NCBI GenBank assembly: GCA_001644045.1
Contig: LUUF01000056.1
Coordinates: 117,449 to 181,448 of the forward strand
Length of the DNA: 64,000 nucleotides
Direction: 5' to 3'
DNA from: Methylomonas methanica
Lineage (GTDB): Bacteria > Pseudomonadota > Gammaproteobacteria > Methylococcales > Methylomonadaceae
A program made the position numbers and the translations under genes. Positions 9,579 to 18,728 of this stretch are shown piece after piece. Position 1 is the stretch's first letter. The number at the start of each line of letters is the position of its first letter. The notes under the pieces were generated by a model that was not told where the DNA came from, ran no database searches, and saw only the letters and a program-made list of their open reading frames with translations.

Positions 9579-10952
9579 TTAAGCCGATCTGCGAGCAACG
9601 TCATACCTTGCCTTTCGAGCCTTAAACGCTGTATTCAAGAAGTGTTCGCCAACGAGGCGTTGTAGCATTGCCTCCAGTTGAGATTCGTCTAAATCATTCA
9701 CCTCTTGATGAAGACGCGGAGCAATCTTGGCAAAAATCGTTACCAGTTGAGGATCAAAGTGGCTGCCGCCCTCTTTTACGAGCTTGGAAATAGCATCGAT
9801 TGCGGGCCACGCATCCTTGTACGGACGTTGCGAGGTCAGTGCATCAAACACGTCCCCGATAGCGAATATTCGCGCGTTTAGTGGAATGGTGTCCCCTGTA
9901 AGGCCTTGCAGATAACCGCTGCCGTCATATTTCTCATGATGAAACTCCACGACATCCCGCGCACCGGTTAACCAGTGCGATTTGTTTAGAATGTCCACGC
10001 CTAATGCCACATGCATTTTCATGACCTCGAATTCATCCGCTGTCAGTTTTTCCGGTTTCAGTAAAATCGGATCGCGGATACCGATCTTGCCGACATCATG
10101 TAAAAAAGCCCCTGCAATTAGATCGCGCATATTTTCTTCAGGTAGCCCGATCGCTTCGCCAAGCCGCAGTGCGTAATAAGTCACCCGATAGTTATGATGG
10201 TTGGTTTCCGAATCGCGTTCTGCGATGGCACAGCCCAGTACATTCATCAGTTCAAGATTGCCTTGTAAGAGTTCGCCGGAAAGCCTAATGACGCCCCGAT
10301 TGAGGGTCAGGACAATTGGATACATCAAGAGGCTGGTAAAGAAAATACCTAGCGTCACGAAGGCCAGCATACGGATTAGGTTTTGCTTCAACGTGGCAAA
10401 CGTTTCCGGATCAACCTGATAAACGCCCTCGAAATAACCCATCGGCGAATCCTGTTCGCCACGTAGCGGAACCAGCGTCACTAGCCACAACTGTCCATGA
10501 ATAAAATGTAGGTCATGAGTAAACTCGTCGGCCTTTGGAAATTGATGGCGATATTGATCGATGAATTGCTCGACCAATTCCTGTCCTTGGCGAACGGCTT
10601 CGAGTTTTAATTGTTTGTTGCGGTCGTACAATTCGACAATCAGAAAATGCTGGCTAACCAGTTGTTCAGCCAGTTGCCTCAGGTGTTCGGTCGATTGGGC
10701 ATCGAGTTGTTCCAGATTATGGGCCGATGCCCCGCTGAATATCGCTGATTCCTTCAGCGCAAGGGCATGAACTAACTGCTCGGCTCTCTTGATCTCCAGC
10801 CATAAAATGGAACCACCTACCGTTACACTCAGGAACAACCAACCTAAAAGCAATCGGGCCAGAATTTTTCGATGAATAAAGCGATTGGCGGACATCGCTT
10901 GTGGCGATTTCATCCTTTTAGGCTGATAGCGATGTGATTGCTTGGTTTTCAT
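9579..10952 (-). CDS. Membrane-bound HD-GYP protein, probable c-di-GMP phosphodiesterase
   Basis: A 457-residue protein with two membrane helices (about residues 30-50 and 195-215) enclosing a periplasmic sensor domain of about 140 residues. The cytoplasmic HD-GYP domain follows (about 235-430): FLHDVGKIGIRDPI (HD at 285-286), EFHHEKYDGSGYL and GDVFDALTSQRPYK. These are the metal-binding and GYP signatures of enzymes that hydrolyse cyclic di-GMP. Here the GYP triplet reads GYL, a common variant. I start at the ATG 10952 just after the ATPase stop (10957); a TTG 12 bases earlier would overlap it. Last gene of the lipoprotein-ATPase-HD-GYP unit, perhaps sensing a periplasmic ion or stress signal. 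Confidence 0.85.
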   Translation of the reverse strand: MKTKQSHRYQPKRMKSPQAMSANRFIHRKILARLLLGWLFLSVTVGGSILWLEIKRAEQLVHALALKESAIFSGASAHNLEQLDAQSTEHLRQLAEQLVSQHFLIVELYDRNKQLKLEAVRQGQELVEQFIDQYRHQFPKADEFTHDLHFIHGQLWLVTLVPLRGEQDSPMGYFEGVYQVDPETFATLKQNLIRMLAFVTLGIFFTSLLMYPIVLTLNRGVIRLSGELLQGNLELMNVLGCAIAERDSETNHHNYRVTYYALRLGEAIGLPEENMRDLIAGAFLHDVGKIGIRDPILLKPEKLTADEFEVMKMHVALGVDILNKSHWLTGARDVVEFHHEKYDGSGYLQGLTGDTIPLNARIFAIGDVFDALTSQRPYKDAWPAIDAISKLVKEGGSHFDPQLVTIFAKIAPRLHQEVNDLDESQLEAMLQRLVGEHFLNTAFKARKARYDVARRSA

Positions 10953-10956
10953 TGTT

Positions 10957-13662
10957 CTAAGCAAACTTTTTAGCTCGATTCAGCAGGACTTTTCTAAGCT
11001 CTAAGATTGCCAAGGGTATAAATCCAACCCCGATCCAGACTACGCACTGATGCAACGACACCGATTTGATCTGAAACAGAGTTTGCAGCATCGGAATATG
11101 ATGTATTGCCAACTGCAAGCTGAAACACACGGCGACAATCAGAAACAAGCGCAGATTGGAAAATAAACCGATTTGCCAGATGACGCGTTGTTCGCTTCGC
11201 GCACCGAAGGCTCGCAGCAAACCGGTAATCACCAGAGCGGTAAAGGCGGCATCGCGGGCCTGGTCAATGCTGTTACCGACCACATGCAGTTCATAGGCAA
11301 ACACGCCTAGCGTGACGCTCGCGGCTAATAAACCGGTGAATAAAGTCAGATAAAACAAATGCCGGTTGAGTAACTGGGACTGGGCCTGGCGAGGCGGACG
11401 GTTCAATACTCCTGGATCAATCGGATCGGTGGAAAGAGCTAAGGCCGCAAAACCATCGGTGACCAGATTGATCCACAACAGGTGTAACGGTAAAAGCGGT
11501 AATGGCCAACCCAGTATCACCGCGCCCAACATCACCAACAACTCGCCTGTGCTACTGCCCAACAGGTAAGCCAAGGTTTTGGCAATGTTGTCATAAATGC
11601 CGCGTCCTTCTTCAACAGCGGCGACAATGGAAGCAAAATTATCATCGGTGACAATCATGTCGGCGGCTTCTTTGGTCACTTCAGTGCCGGTAATGCCCAT
11701 GGCGATTCCGATGGCTGCTTCTTTGATAGCGGGCGCATCGTTCACGCCGTCTCCCGTCATCGCGACAACCGCCCCAGTCGCTTTCCACGCCCGCACAATA
11801 CGCAGTTTATGCTCGGCGGTTACCCGTGCATACACCGAAACATGCGGCACGCGTTCCTTTAACTCAGCATCGTCCAAGTGGTCTATCTCGGCACCAATCA
11901 GGACTTTATCGCCCTTATCAATAATCCCTAATTCGCAGCCGATGGCTCGTGCGGTATCAGGGTGATCGCCGGTAATCATCACCGTTTTGATCCCTGCCCG
12001 TTTGCATTTGCTGACGGCCTCTCTGGCTTCACCACGCGGCGGGTCCTGTAAGCCAACGAGTCCTAGCAAAATAAGCTGCTGTTCGATCTCGACATCACTG
12101 CCGAACCCGCCCGCATCGAAATGAACGCCCTCTAGTGGGCGCTCTGCCACGGCCAGCACTCGCAAGGCATCGTTGGCCAGTAAACGGTTGGCTTGAAAAA
12201 AACGAGTGCGGTCGATTTCAGTCAACGTCCTGACACCCTGGTCGGTACGAATCAACGTGCAACGGCTAAGAACGACTTCGGGAGCGCCTTTGACAAAGGC
12301 CCAAGGTAAATTGGCATGGCGGCGGATAACGCTCATGCGTTTACGGTCGGAGTCAAAAGGGATCACTGCCAAACGCGGCATCTCAGTTTCAATGGCAGAC
12401 CGGGTAATATTCGCTTTCTCGGCGGCCACCAATAACGCCCCTTCGGTAGGATCGCCTACTACGGTAGATCGGCCATCGATTAGCGTGAGTTCGGCATCGT
12501 TGCATGCCGCCGATGCTCGCAGCAAGGCGAATAATTCGGGGCTTTCCGAGGGGGAATTTTCCACGTTGCCGGAAAAGAATGTGCCTTCCGTGGCGTAACC
12601 TTCACCAGTAACACGATAGAGGTTTTGCGAGGTCACCAACTTGCGGGCCGTCATTTCACCCATCGTCAACGTACCGGTCTTGTCGGTACAAATCACCTGG
12701 GCACGGCCTAATGTTTCGACCGAAGCCAATCGTCGTACCAAGGCATGCCGTTGAACCATCCGCTGAACCCCTAATGCCAGCGCAATCGTTACTACCGCTG
12801 GCAGTCCTTCTGGAATCGCCGCGACGGCAAGACTTACCGAACTCAAGAACAGCTCAAAGGGCTCGATACCTCGCCATATTCCCAGTCCAAAAATTAAGCT
12901 GACGATGCCAAAACAGGCCATCAACAACAGACGCCCAACCCGTTCCAGTTGGCGTTGCAATGGCGTTTCTCCGCTTTCTGCCGATTCGAGCAGTTTCGCT
13001 ATGCGGCCAAGTTCGGTTTCCATGCCGGTATTAACCACCAATGCGCGAGCGGAACCACCGGTCACACTGGTACCGAGAAAAATCATATTGCGCCGCTCAG
13101 CCAGCGGTGTGTCCAACGCCAAGCTATCGGTAAACTTAGCCACGGCTTGCGACTCCCCTGTGAGTGGAGCTTCATTGACGCGAAATACGGATGCTTGAAT
13201 AAGGCGGGCATCCGCCGCAACCAAATCTCCCGCTTCGAGTAACAGTAGGTCGCCCGGAACGACTTCAGTGGTTGTGATCACCAAACTATGGCCATCCCGA
13301 ACCGCTCGGCAATGCGGCGCTGTTAAACGAGCGAGTGCGGCTGCCGCTTTCTCGGCTCGATACTCCTGGAGAAAGCCAATGACCGCATTCAAGATCACGA
13401 TAGCGATGATGGCAATACCGTCGATGACTTCACCGAGTGCGACGGAAACGGCCGCTGCACCCATCAGTACCCAAATAACGAGACTTTTAAACTGGCTGAT
13501 AAGCATCACCAAAGCCGAAAATCGCTTGCCTTTATGCAGTTTATTTTGCCCATATCGGGCAAATCGCTTTTTCGCGTCTTCGGTGGAAAGTCCCTGTTCC
13601 ATATCGGTCGCAAGCAAGCCTGCGGTTTCAATTGCCGATAGCTTGTGCCATGTATGCATCAT
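10957..13662 (-). CDS. P2-type cation-transporting ATPase (Ca2+/Mn2+-like)
   Basis: A 901-residue P-type ATPase. In order: cation ATPase N-terminal domain (residues about 5-70), actuator with LTGES (about 167-171), IPEGLPAV in helix M4 (about 283), phosphorylation site ICTDKTGTLT (Asp327), nucleotide domain with KGAPE, hinge TGDGVNDAPAI, and the M5-M10 bundle with NLVTDGFAALALSTDP. The PEGL plus N-x-x-TDG pair is that of P2A/P2B calcium-type pumps (PacL/PMA1-like), so Ca2+ or Mn2+ export is most likely; the ion cannot be fixed from sequence. Start: AGGAGG lies about 6 bases before the ATG at 13662. No heavy-metal CPC motif, so it is not a copper or cadmium pump. Confidence 0.88.
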   Translation of the reverse strand: MMHTWHKLSAIETAGLLATDMEQGLSTEDAKKRFARYGQNKLHKGKRFSALVMLISQFKSLVIWVLMGAAAVSVALGEVIDGIAIIAIVILNAVIGFLQEYRAEKAAAALARLTAPHCRAVRDGHSLVITTTEVVPGDLLLLEAGDLVAADARLIQASVFRVNEAPLTGESQAVAKFTDSLALDTPLAERRNMIFLGTSVTGGSARALVVNTGMETELGRIAKLLESAESGETPLQRQLERVGRLLLMACFGIVSLIFGLGIWRGIEPFELFLSSVSLAVAAIPEGLPAVVTIALALGVQRMVQRHALVRRLASVETLGRAQVICTDKTGTLTMGEMTARKLVTSQNLYRVTGEGYATEGTFFSGNVENSPSESPELFALLRASAACNDAELTLIDGRSTVVGDPTEGALLVAAEKANITRSAIETEMPRLAVIPFDSDRKRMSVIRRHANLPWAFVKGAPEVVLSRCTLIRTDQGVRTLTEIDRTRFFQANRLLANDALRVLAVAERPLEGVHFDAGGFGSDVEIEQQLILLGLVGLQDPPRGEAREAVSKCKRAGIKTVMITGDHPDTARAIGCELGIIDKGDKVLIGAEIDHLDDAELKERVPHVSVYARVTAEHKLRIVRAWKATGAVVAMTGDGVNDAPAIKEAAIGIAMGITGTEVTKEAADMIVTDDNFASIVAAVEEGRGIYDNIAKTLAYLLGSSTGELLVMLGAVILGWPLPLLPLHLLWINLVTDGFAALALSTDPIDPGVLNRPPRQAQSQLLNRHLFYLTLFTGLLAASVTLGVFAYELHVVGNSIDQARDAAFTALVITGLLRAFGARSEQRVIWQIGLFSNLRLFLIVAVCFSLQLAIHHIPMLQTLFQIKSVSLHQCVVWIGVGFIPLAILELRKVLLNRAKKFA

Positions 13663-13739
13663 GACCCACCTCCTTTTAACCATATCGGTAACGGCAGAGA
13701 TAATGACCGGTGGCAGCGTGGGATTATCAAAACAAGCCC

Positions 13740-14309
13740 CTATTCCGGAATACTGCCCAATAACGAATCCACTGCGGTCGAAACCGCTAGATCGACCCTT
13801 TTATCGTTTATTAGCCCGCCCAATATCCCGCCATCCCCGACCAAACAAATAGTGCTGTCCCGCCATAGCAGCAAGCCCTTCTCCTTGTCGTATAGAAAGC
13901 CAGCCACTTCCACCTTATCGTTGCTGCCAACCACATTGAGATCAATAAGGGCTAAGACCATGATCCAGCGTGCATCCGGCGGACCAAAGCGTTTTATCAA
14001 GGCAGGATCGGCGGCCCTTAGACTATCGTTGGTCAGGACATTACTCTCGCCCGAATCATTCAGAACCACCGGGTATCCTTTCCGCTTCAGGATCGCTGCC
14101 GCCTTTTGGCGCAAGGGTTTTTCGAGATGTGCCGGAACATGCTTGTCGATTCGCGCATCAACGGCAGGCAGCAGTGTAATCTGACCTATGGATTTGGGCG
14201 TCAATCCCGAAGCCCGGTAGAATGCGGGCTGGGTAACGGCACACCCTTCCAGCAAGAAAAGCACACCGACTAAGGTGATTACGATCGATTTATGCCACTG
14301 GATTGTCAT
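13740..14309 (-). CDS. Putative lipoprotein (GNA1162/DUF799-like)
   Basis: A 189-residue lipoprotein with a signal peptide ending in a lipobox (LFLLEGC). The mature part has SIGQITLLPAVDARIDKH, ILKRKGYPVV, ALIDLNVVGS and an end in STAVDSLLGSIPE. The pattern resembles putative lipoproteins of the GNA1162/DUF799 kind that precede outer-membrane assemblies, but the match is by eye. Start at ATG 14309 because AGGAGAG lies 4-5 bases upstream; a longer frame has no such site. It ends 77 bases before the ATPase and is likely in the same transcript. Confidence 0.6.
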   Translation of the reverse strand: MTIQWHKSIVITLVGVLFLLEGCAVTQPAFYRASGLTPKSIGQITLLPAVDARIDKHVPAHLEKPLRQKAAAILKRKGYPVVLNDSGESNVLTNDSLRAADPALIKRFGPPDARWIMVLALIDLNVVGSNDKVEVAGFLYDKEKGLLLWRDSTICLVGDGGILGGLINDKRVDLAVSTAVDSLLGSIPE

Positions 14310-14444
14310 AATTCTCTCCTCTTTGCTTAGGCCATACGGATTTTGTAATTTTTTCATTATTTTGTGACTTTCACCAAACTTGTAAAGGGCATAACACTGC
14401 TGCAGAAGCTCTGAAAATAAAGAAGTGCTGCGCTCGTATTGGCC

Positions 14445-15023
14445 CTACCGTTCATCGGCTTTCCGCGTATGGTCTGAACTTCTTGGCAGACGGCAAAATC
14501 CTTGTGCAGGCAAATCCAGAGCACTGTTAAATTTGCTGGATAAATTTTGGAAGGCGATGAGTCCGGTTAGTTCGACTATTTCATCTTCGTTAAAGTATTC
14601 ATGCAGGCGCTGAGACAAATCATCATCAACCTGCCGGTCGTTATACGTCACCGCCTCGGCATACTCTAGGACAACCCTTTCTTTATTATCAAACAACTCG
14701 CTTTCTTGCCATCGTTCAAGAGCTTCCACCTTGTTCATAGAACCCGTTCTTTTTGCCAATACGGCAGAGTTAATATCGATACAAAAACGGCAGCCGTTTA
14801 TTTGCGATACTCTTACTGTAATTAAGGAGCGTAGAACCGGATCGATAGGGCTGTTTTTTCTATCCAGCACCCCATAGAGTATGGCTATCGCTGCAAACAA
14901 CCCGGGGACTCTGGCCCATATCAGTGCAGGTTTAAGGACTTGTCCGTATTTTCTTTTTTGATTCCAAAAGAAGGGACGAAGGTACCAGGGGTAACTGGAA
15001 ATGGGTTTTTCTGTAACTCTCAT
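14445..15023 (-). CDS. Carboxymuconolactone decarboxylase / AhpD-like protein
   Basis: A 192-residue protein with the CMD/AhpD-fold core: ALIWARVPGL...SLITVRVSQINGCRFCIDIN. The CRFC pair is the CxxC redox site of alkylhydroperoxidase-like members, followed by a histidine-poor variant of the helix (the usual His after CxxC is replaced by Asp-Ile-Asn). A peroxide- or thiol-related role is likely rather than decarboxylation. The start at ATG 15023 is the first good one before the conserved N-terminus; upstream only a weak GGTGAT is seen. Stands alone between two lipoprotein genes. Confidence 0.7.
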   Translation of the reverse strand: MRVTEKPISSYPWYLRPFFWNQKRKYGQVLKPALIWARVPGLFAAIAILYGVLDRKNSPIDPVLRSLITVRVSQINGCRFCIDINSAVLAKRTGSMNKVEALERWQESELFDNKERVVLEYAEAVTYNDRQVDDDLSQRLHEYFNEDEIVELTGLIAFQNLSSKFNSALDLPAQGFCRLPRSSDHTRKADER

Positions 15024-15138
15024 AGCATCACCGAAGCAGATAATAAACATCCGGACTCATCCGAAGACGGTACGGGAAATGACCTAAAACGAACGAGGGG
15101 ATAGTAAAGCTCCCATCCCCCTTGGCTTGTGTGAAGCA

Positions 15139-15478
15139 TTACATCTGACGATGCAGCTTTGCCATGCTCAAGTTTTCCTCGGCGGCTTTTTCATAGGCGT
15201 TAATCAACCACTGGCAATGTTCTTTAAAACTTTGTGCCTGTCTACCGTAGAGATAGCTTTTTGATTCGTATTGGCTAAGCAGCTTCTTATGCTCCTCAAC
15301 TTTAAGCTGCAGTTCTTGCGCCGCCTCTTCGTAATGTTTTGCCAGCGCCTCATGATCGGCTTTGGATGTTGCGTGTTGTACCGCTTGACTCGTAATCCAT
15401 CGGATGCGGGTTCAGTTCGCTACAAGCGGACGCTAAACCAACGGTTAACAGCAAGGCAATCGGTAGCTTTGTTTTCAT
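15139..15478 (-). pseudogene. Frameshifted second copy of the small lipoprotein
   Basis: From the minus-strand ATG (15476-15478) it reads MKTKLPIALLLTVGLASACS (lipobox SAC) then ELNPHPMD, matching the intact gene at 9005-9343. Directly after PMD the sequence has seven bases where the intact copy has six, a +1 shift. In the shifted frame the similarity resumes (QAVQHATSKADHEALAKHYE...) and runs to the same end, LHRQM stop. So the gene is broken by one extra base, or this is a sequencing error. It lies 79 bases downstream of the RND pump gene. Confidence 0.75.
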
Positions 15479-15557
15479 GAGTTTTCTCCGGATTTGCTCG
15501 ATAGATAAAAGAACATTGTTTTTTAGATTGTTAGCTTGTTGCCGGTTTCACCTCATT

Positions 15558-18500
15558 TTATGAGTTTTGAGTGGATGGATTAAGGCCTGCTGATTTACGC
15601 GGTTCCTGAAACTGCAACACCAGGCTGTAAATCACCGGAAATACCAGAAGGCTTAATATCAACACAGTGAGCATGCCACCCAGCGCGGGGGCGGCGATGC
15701 GTTGAGTGACGTCCGCACCGGTGCCGGTCGCCGTCATGATGGGTATCAAGCCTATGATGTTGGCCAGCGAGGTGATTGCTACTGGCCTGACACGTAGAGC
15801 CGTCGCGGCTTCGCTGGCCGCTCGGATTTCCTCGCCGGTCAGTGGCGCCTGTTTTTGCGCCCGCAGCTTATCGATTTCAATATCGATAAAGCTCAGCACC
15901 ATCACCCCGGTTTCCGCCGCCGTGCCGGCCAGCGCGATAAAACCGACATAGACGGTAATCGACAGGTTGTACCCCAACCAGTAGATGAACCAAATGCCAC
16001 CAATCAGGCTAAATGGAATCGCCAACATCACGATAGTCGGTTCGGTGATATTACGAAAGGCGGTATACAGCAGGATAAAAATCAGCAGTAGCGTGATGGG
16101 CACCACGATGCGCAAGCGTTCCGCCGCTCGCTCCATGTATTCGAATTGACCGGACCAAGTGACGGTATAACCAGCAGGTATCGTGACAGTTTCGGCTAAG
16201 GTTTTTTTTGCCTGCTCCACATAACCGCCGATGTCGGAGATTTTAAGGTCCACATAAATCCAGGCATTAGGCCGTGCATCCTCGGTCTTGATGACATCCG
16301 TACCGCGTTTAAAGTTGATGTCCGCTACCGCCGTCAAAGGAATCTGGCTGCCTGTCGGGGTGGAGATCAACACTCGTCGCAAGGCTTCCGGGTTATCCCG
16401 CAGATCGCGCGGATAACGCAAATTGACCGGATAGCGCTCTAGCCCTTCGACGGTTTCGGTGATGTTCATGCCACCAATCGCACTTTGAATCACATCCTGC
16501 ACATCGCCGACGGTTAAGCCATAACGCGCAGCAGCTTCGCGGTTGATGTCGAAATCCAGGAAATAGCCGCCAACCGCCCGGTCGCCATAGGCCGACAGCG
16601 TGTCCGGCAAGGTTTTCATGGCCTGTTCGATTTGCAGCGACAGGGATTGCAGCACGTTCAGATCGGGACCGGACACCTTGATACCCACCGGGGTCTTGAT
16701 GCCAGTGGAGAGCATGTCGATTCGGGTCTTGATGGGCATGGTCCAGGCGTTGGCCAAACCGGGAAAATGAATGGCCTTGTCCATTTCATCCATCAGTTGC
16801 CGGGTAGTTTTGCTTGGGTCAGGCCACTGTTCTCGCGGCTTTAACTTGATGGTCGTTTCCACCATCATCAACGGTGCGGCATCGGTGGCGGTTTCGGCGC
16901 GGCCGATTTTGCCGAACACATGATGCACCTCGGGAAAGGTCTTAATGATCTTATCGGTCTGTTGCAAGACTTCCCTAGCTTTGGTGATGGAGATGCCCGG
17001 AAAGGTAGTAGGCATGTATAAAATATCGCCTTCATCCAGGGGCGGCATAAATTCACTACCCAGTTTCGATAAGGGATAGAGCGTAGAAGCCATCAACAGC
17101 AACGCCACGACCAGCGTGCCCCCTCGCCAGCGCATCGCTACCCTTAAGACCGGTGAATGCATGGCATGCAAAATCCGATTAATCGGGTTTTTTTGCTCGG
17201 GGATAATCTTGCCGCGCACAAAATACCCCATCAACACCGGCACCAGCGTGATGGTCAAGATCGCAGCGGCGGCCATCGCATAGGTTTTGGTGTACGCCAA
17301 TGGGCTGAATAAGCGGCCTTCCTGCGCTTCCATGGTAATGATGGGCAGGAAGGACACGGTAATCACCAACAGCGAGGAAAACAACCCCGAACCGACCTCA
17401 CGGGAGGCATTGCCGATGGCTTCCCAGCGTTCCAGTGAAGTCAACTTGGCTTGTTTTTTCTCGGCTGCTTCAGCCAGGTGTTTGTGGGCATTTTCCACCA
17501 TCACCACGCCACCATCGACCATATCGCCGATGGCCAGCGCGATGCCGCCCAACGACATGATGTTGGCGTTCATGCCTTGCCATTTCATCGCAATGAAGGC
17601 CATCAGGATACCCAAGGGCAAGGTGATCACGATTACCAAGGACGAACGCAGATGCAGTAAAAACAAGGCCACCAAGGCGCAGACGATGATCAGCTCTTGG
17701 GTCAACGCCTCTTTCAAGGTGTCCACCGCCCGTTCGATCAGGCTGCCTCGGTCATAGACCGGGACGATTTCCACGCCTGCCGGCAGGCCTTTTTTCAGTT
17801 CTTCCAGTTTCGCACGTACATCTTCAATGGTTGCCAGGGCGTTTTCACCGAAACGCATGATCACCACGCCGCCGGCTACTTCGCCTTCGCCGTTGAGTTC
17901 GGTGACGCCGCGCCGCAGTTCCGGGCCGATCTGGACATGAGCCACATCCTGTAACCGTATCGGCGTGCCGTTGGCGTCGACTCCGACCGGGATGGTATTC
18001 AGATCGGCGATGGATTTGATGTAGCCCAATCCTCTGACCATATATTCGGTTTCGCCGACTTCCAGCAACCGGCCGCCGACATCGTTGTTGGAACGCTTGA
18101 TGGCCATCATCACCGTGGATAGCGAAATGTCATAAGCTTGCAGCGCATTGGGATCGACTTCCACCTGGTATTGTTTAACGTAGCCACCAACCGAGGCGAC
18201 CTCGGACACACCAGGAACAGTCTGTAAGGGATAACGCAGATACCAGTCTTGAATCGAACGCAGTTGCGCCAAGTCGTGCTTGCCGGTCTTGTCCACCAAG
18301 GCATATTCGTAAATCCAGCCGACACCGGTGGCATCGGGACCGAGCGCCGGCGTGACGCCTTGCGGCAAACGGTTTTTCACATAGTTGAGGTATTCCAACA
18401 CCCGCGACCGTGCCCAATACATATCGGTGCCGTCTTCGAAGATCACGTAGACGAACGACAAGCCAAAAAACGAATAACCGCGTACCACCTTGGCATGCGG

Positions 18501-18728
18501 CACGGCCAGCATGGCAGTGGTCAAGGGATAAGTGACCTGATTTTCGACGACTTGCGGCGATTGGTCGGCATAGTCAGTGAAGATGATCACCTGCACGTCG
18601 GATAGGTCCGGTATCGCGTCCAATGGCATATTCTTAAACGACCAAATCCCGCCGATGGCCAGGATAATTGCCCCCAACAGCACCATGAATCGGTCTTTTA
18701 AAACGCTGTTGATGATGAAATCAGTCAT
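15558..18728 (-). CDS. cusA: CusA/CzcA-family heavy-metal RND efflux pump
   Basis: A 1,056-residue inner-membrane proton antiporter, full length for the HME-RND class. It has twelve predicted helices, GDMVDGGVVMVENAHK in helix 4 (proton-relay aspartates), FPGISITKAREVLQQTDKII and MLSTGIKTPVGIKVSG in the periplasmic porter domain, and SGQFEYMERAAERL. The methionines in LMMVETT and RIDMLSTG correspond to two of the metal-path methionines of E. coli CusA, which suggests Cu(I)/Ag(I), but CzcA-type substrates cannot be excluded. Start overlaps the stop of the adaptor gene by 8 bases. Last gene of a compact CusC-CusB-CusA order. Confidence 0.9.
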   Translation of the reverse strand: MTDFIINSVLKDRFMVLLGAIILAIGGIWSFKNMPLDAIPDLSDVQVIIFTDYADQSPQVVENQVTYPLTTAMLAVPHAKVVRGYSFFGLSFVYVIFEDGTDMYWARSRVLEYLNYVKNRLPQGVTPALGPDATGVGWIYEYALVDKTGKHDLAQLRSIQDWYLRYPLQTVPGVSEVASVGGYVKQYQVEVDPNALQAYDISLSTVMMAIKRSNNDVGGRLLEVGETEYMVRGLGYIKSIADLNTIPVGVDANGTPIRLQDVAHVQIGPELRRGVTELNGEGEVAGGVVIMRFGENALATIEDVRAKLEELKKGLPAGVEIVPVYDRGSLIERAVDTLKEALTQELIIVCALVALFLLHLRSSLVIVITLPLGILMAFIAMKWQGMNANIMSLGGIALAIGDMVDGGVVMVENAHKHLAEAAEKKQAKLTSLERWEAIGNASREVGSGLFSSLLVITVSFLPIITMEAQEGRLFSPLAYTKTYAMAAAAILTITLVPVLMGYFVRGKIIPEQKNPINRILHAMHSPVLRVAMRWRGGTLVVALLLMASTLYPLSKLGSEFMPPLDEGDILYMPTTFPGISITKAREVLQQTDKIIKTFPEVHHVFGKIGRAETATDAAPLMMVETTIKLKPREQWPDPSKTTRQLMDEMDKAIHFPGLANAWTMPIKTRIDMLSTGIKTPVGIKVSGPDLNVLQSLSLQIEQAMKTLPDTLSAYGDRAVGGYFLDFDINREAAARYGLTVGDVQDVIQSAIGGMNITETVEGLERYPVNLRYPRDLRDNPEALRRVLISTPTGSQIPLTAVADINFKRGTDVIKTEDARPNAWIYVDLKISDIGGYVEQAKKTLAETVTIPAGYTVTWSGQFEYMERAAERLRIVVPITLLLIFILLYTAFRNITEPTIVMLAIPFSLIGGIWFIYWLGYNLSITVYVGFIALAGTAAETGVMVLSFIDIEIDKLRAQKQAPLTGEEIRAASEAATALRVRPVAITSLANIIGLIPIMTATGTGADVTQRIAAPALGGMLTVLILSLLVFPVIYSLVLQFQEPRKSAGLNPSTQNS

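Noticed and set aside
10957..13662. Copper or cadmium P1B-type ATPase
   Set aside because: No CPC motif or heavy-metal-associated domain; PEGL and NxxTDG are of the P2 type.
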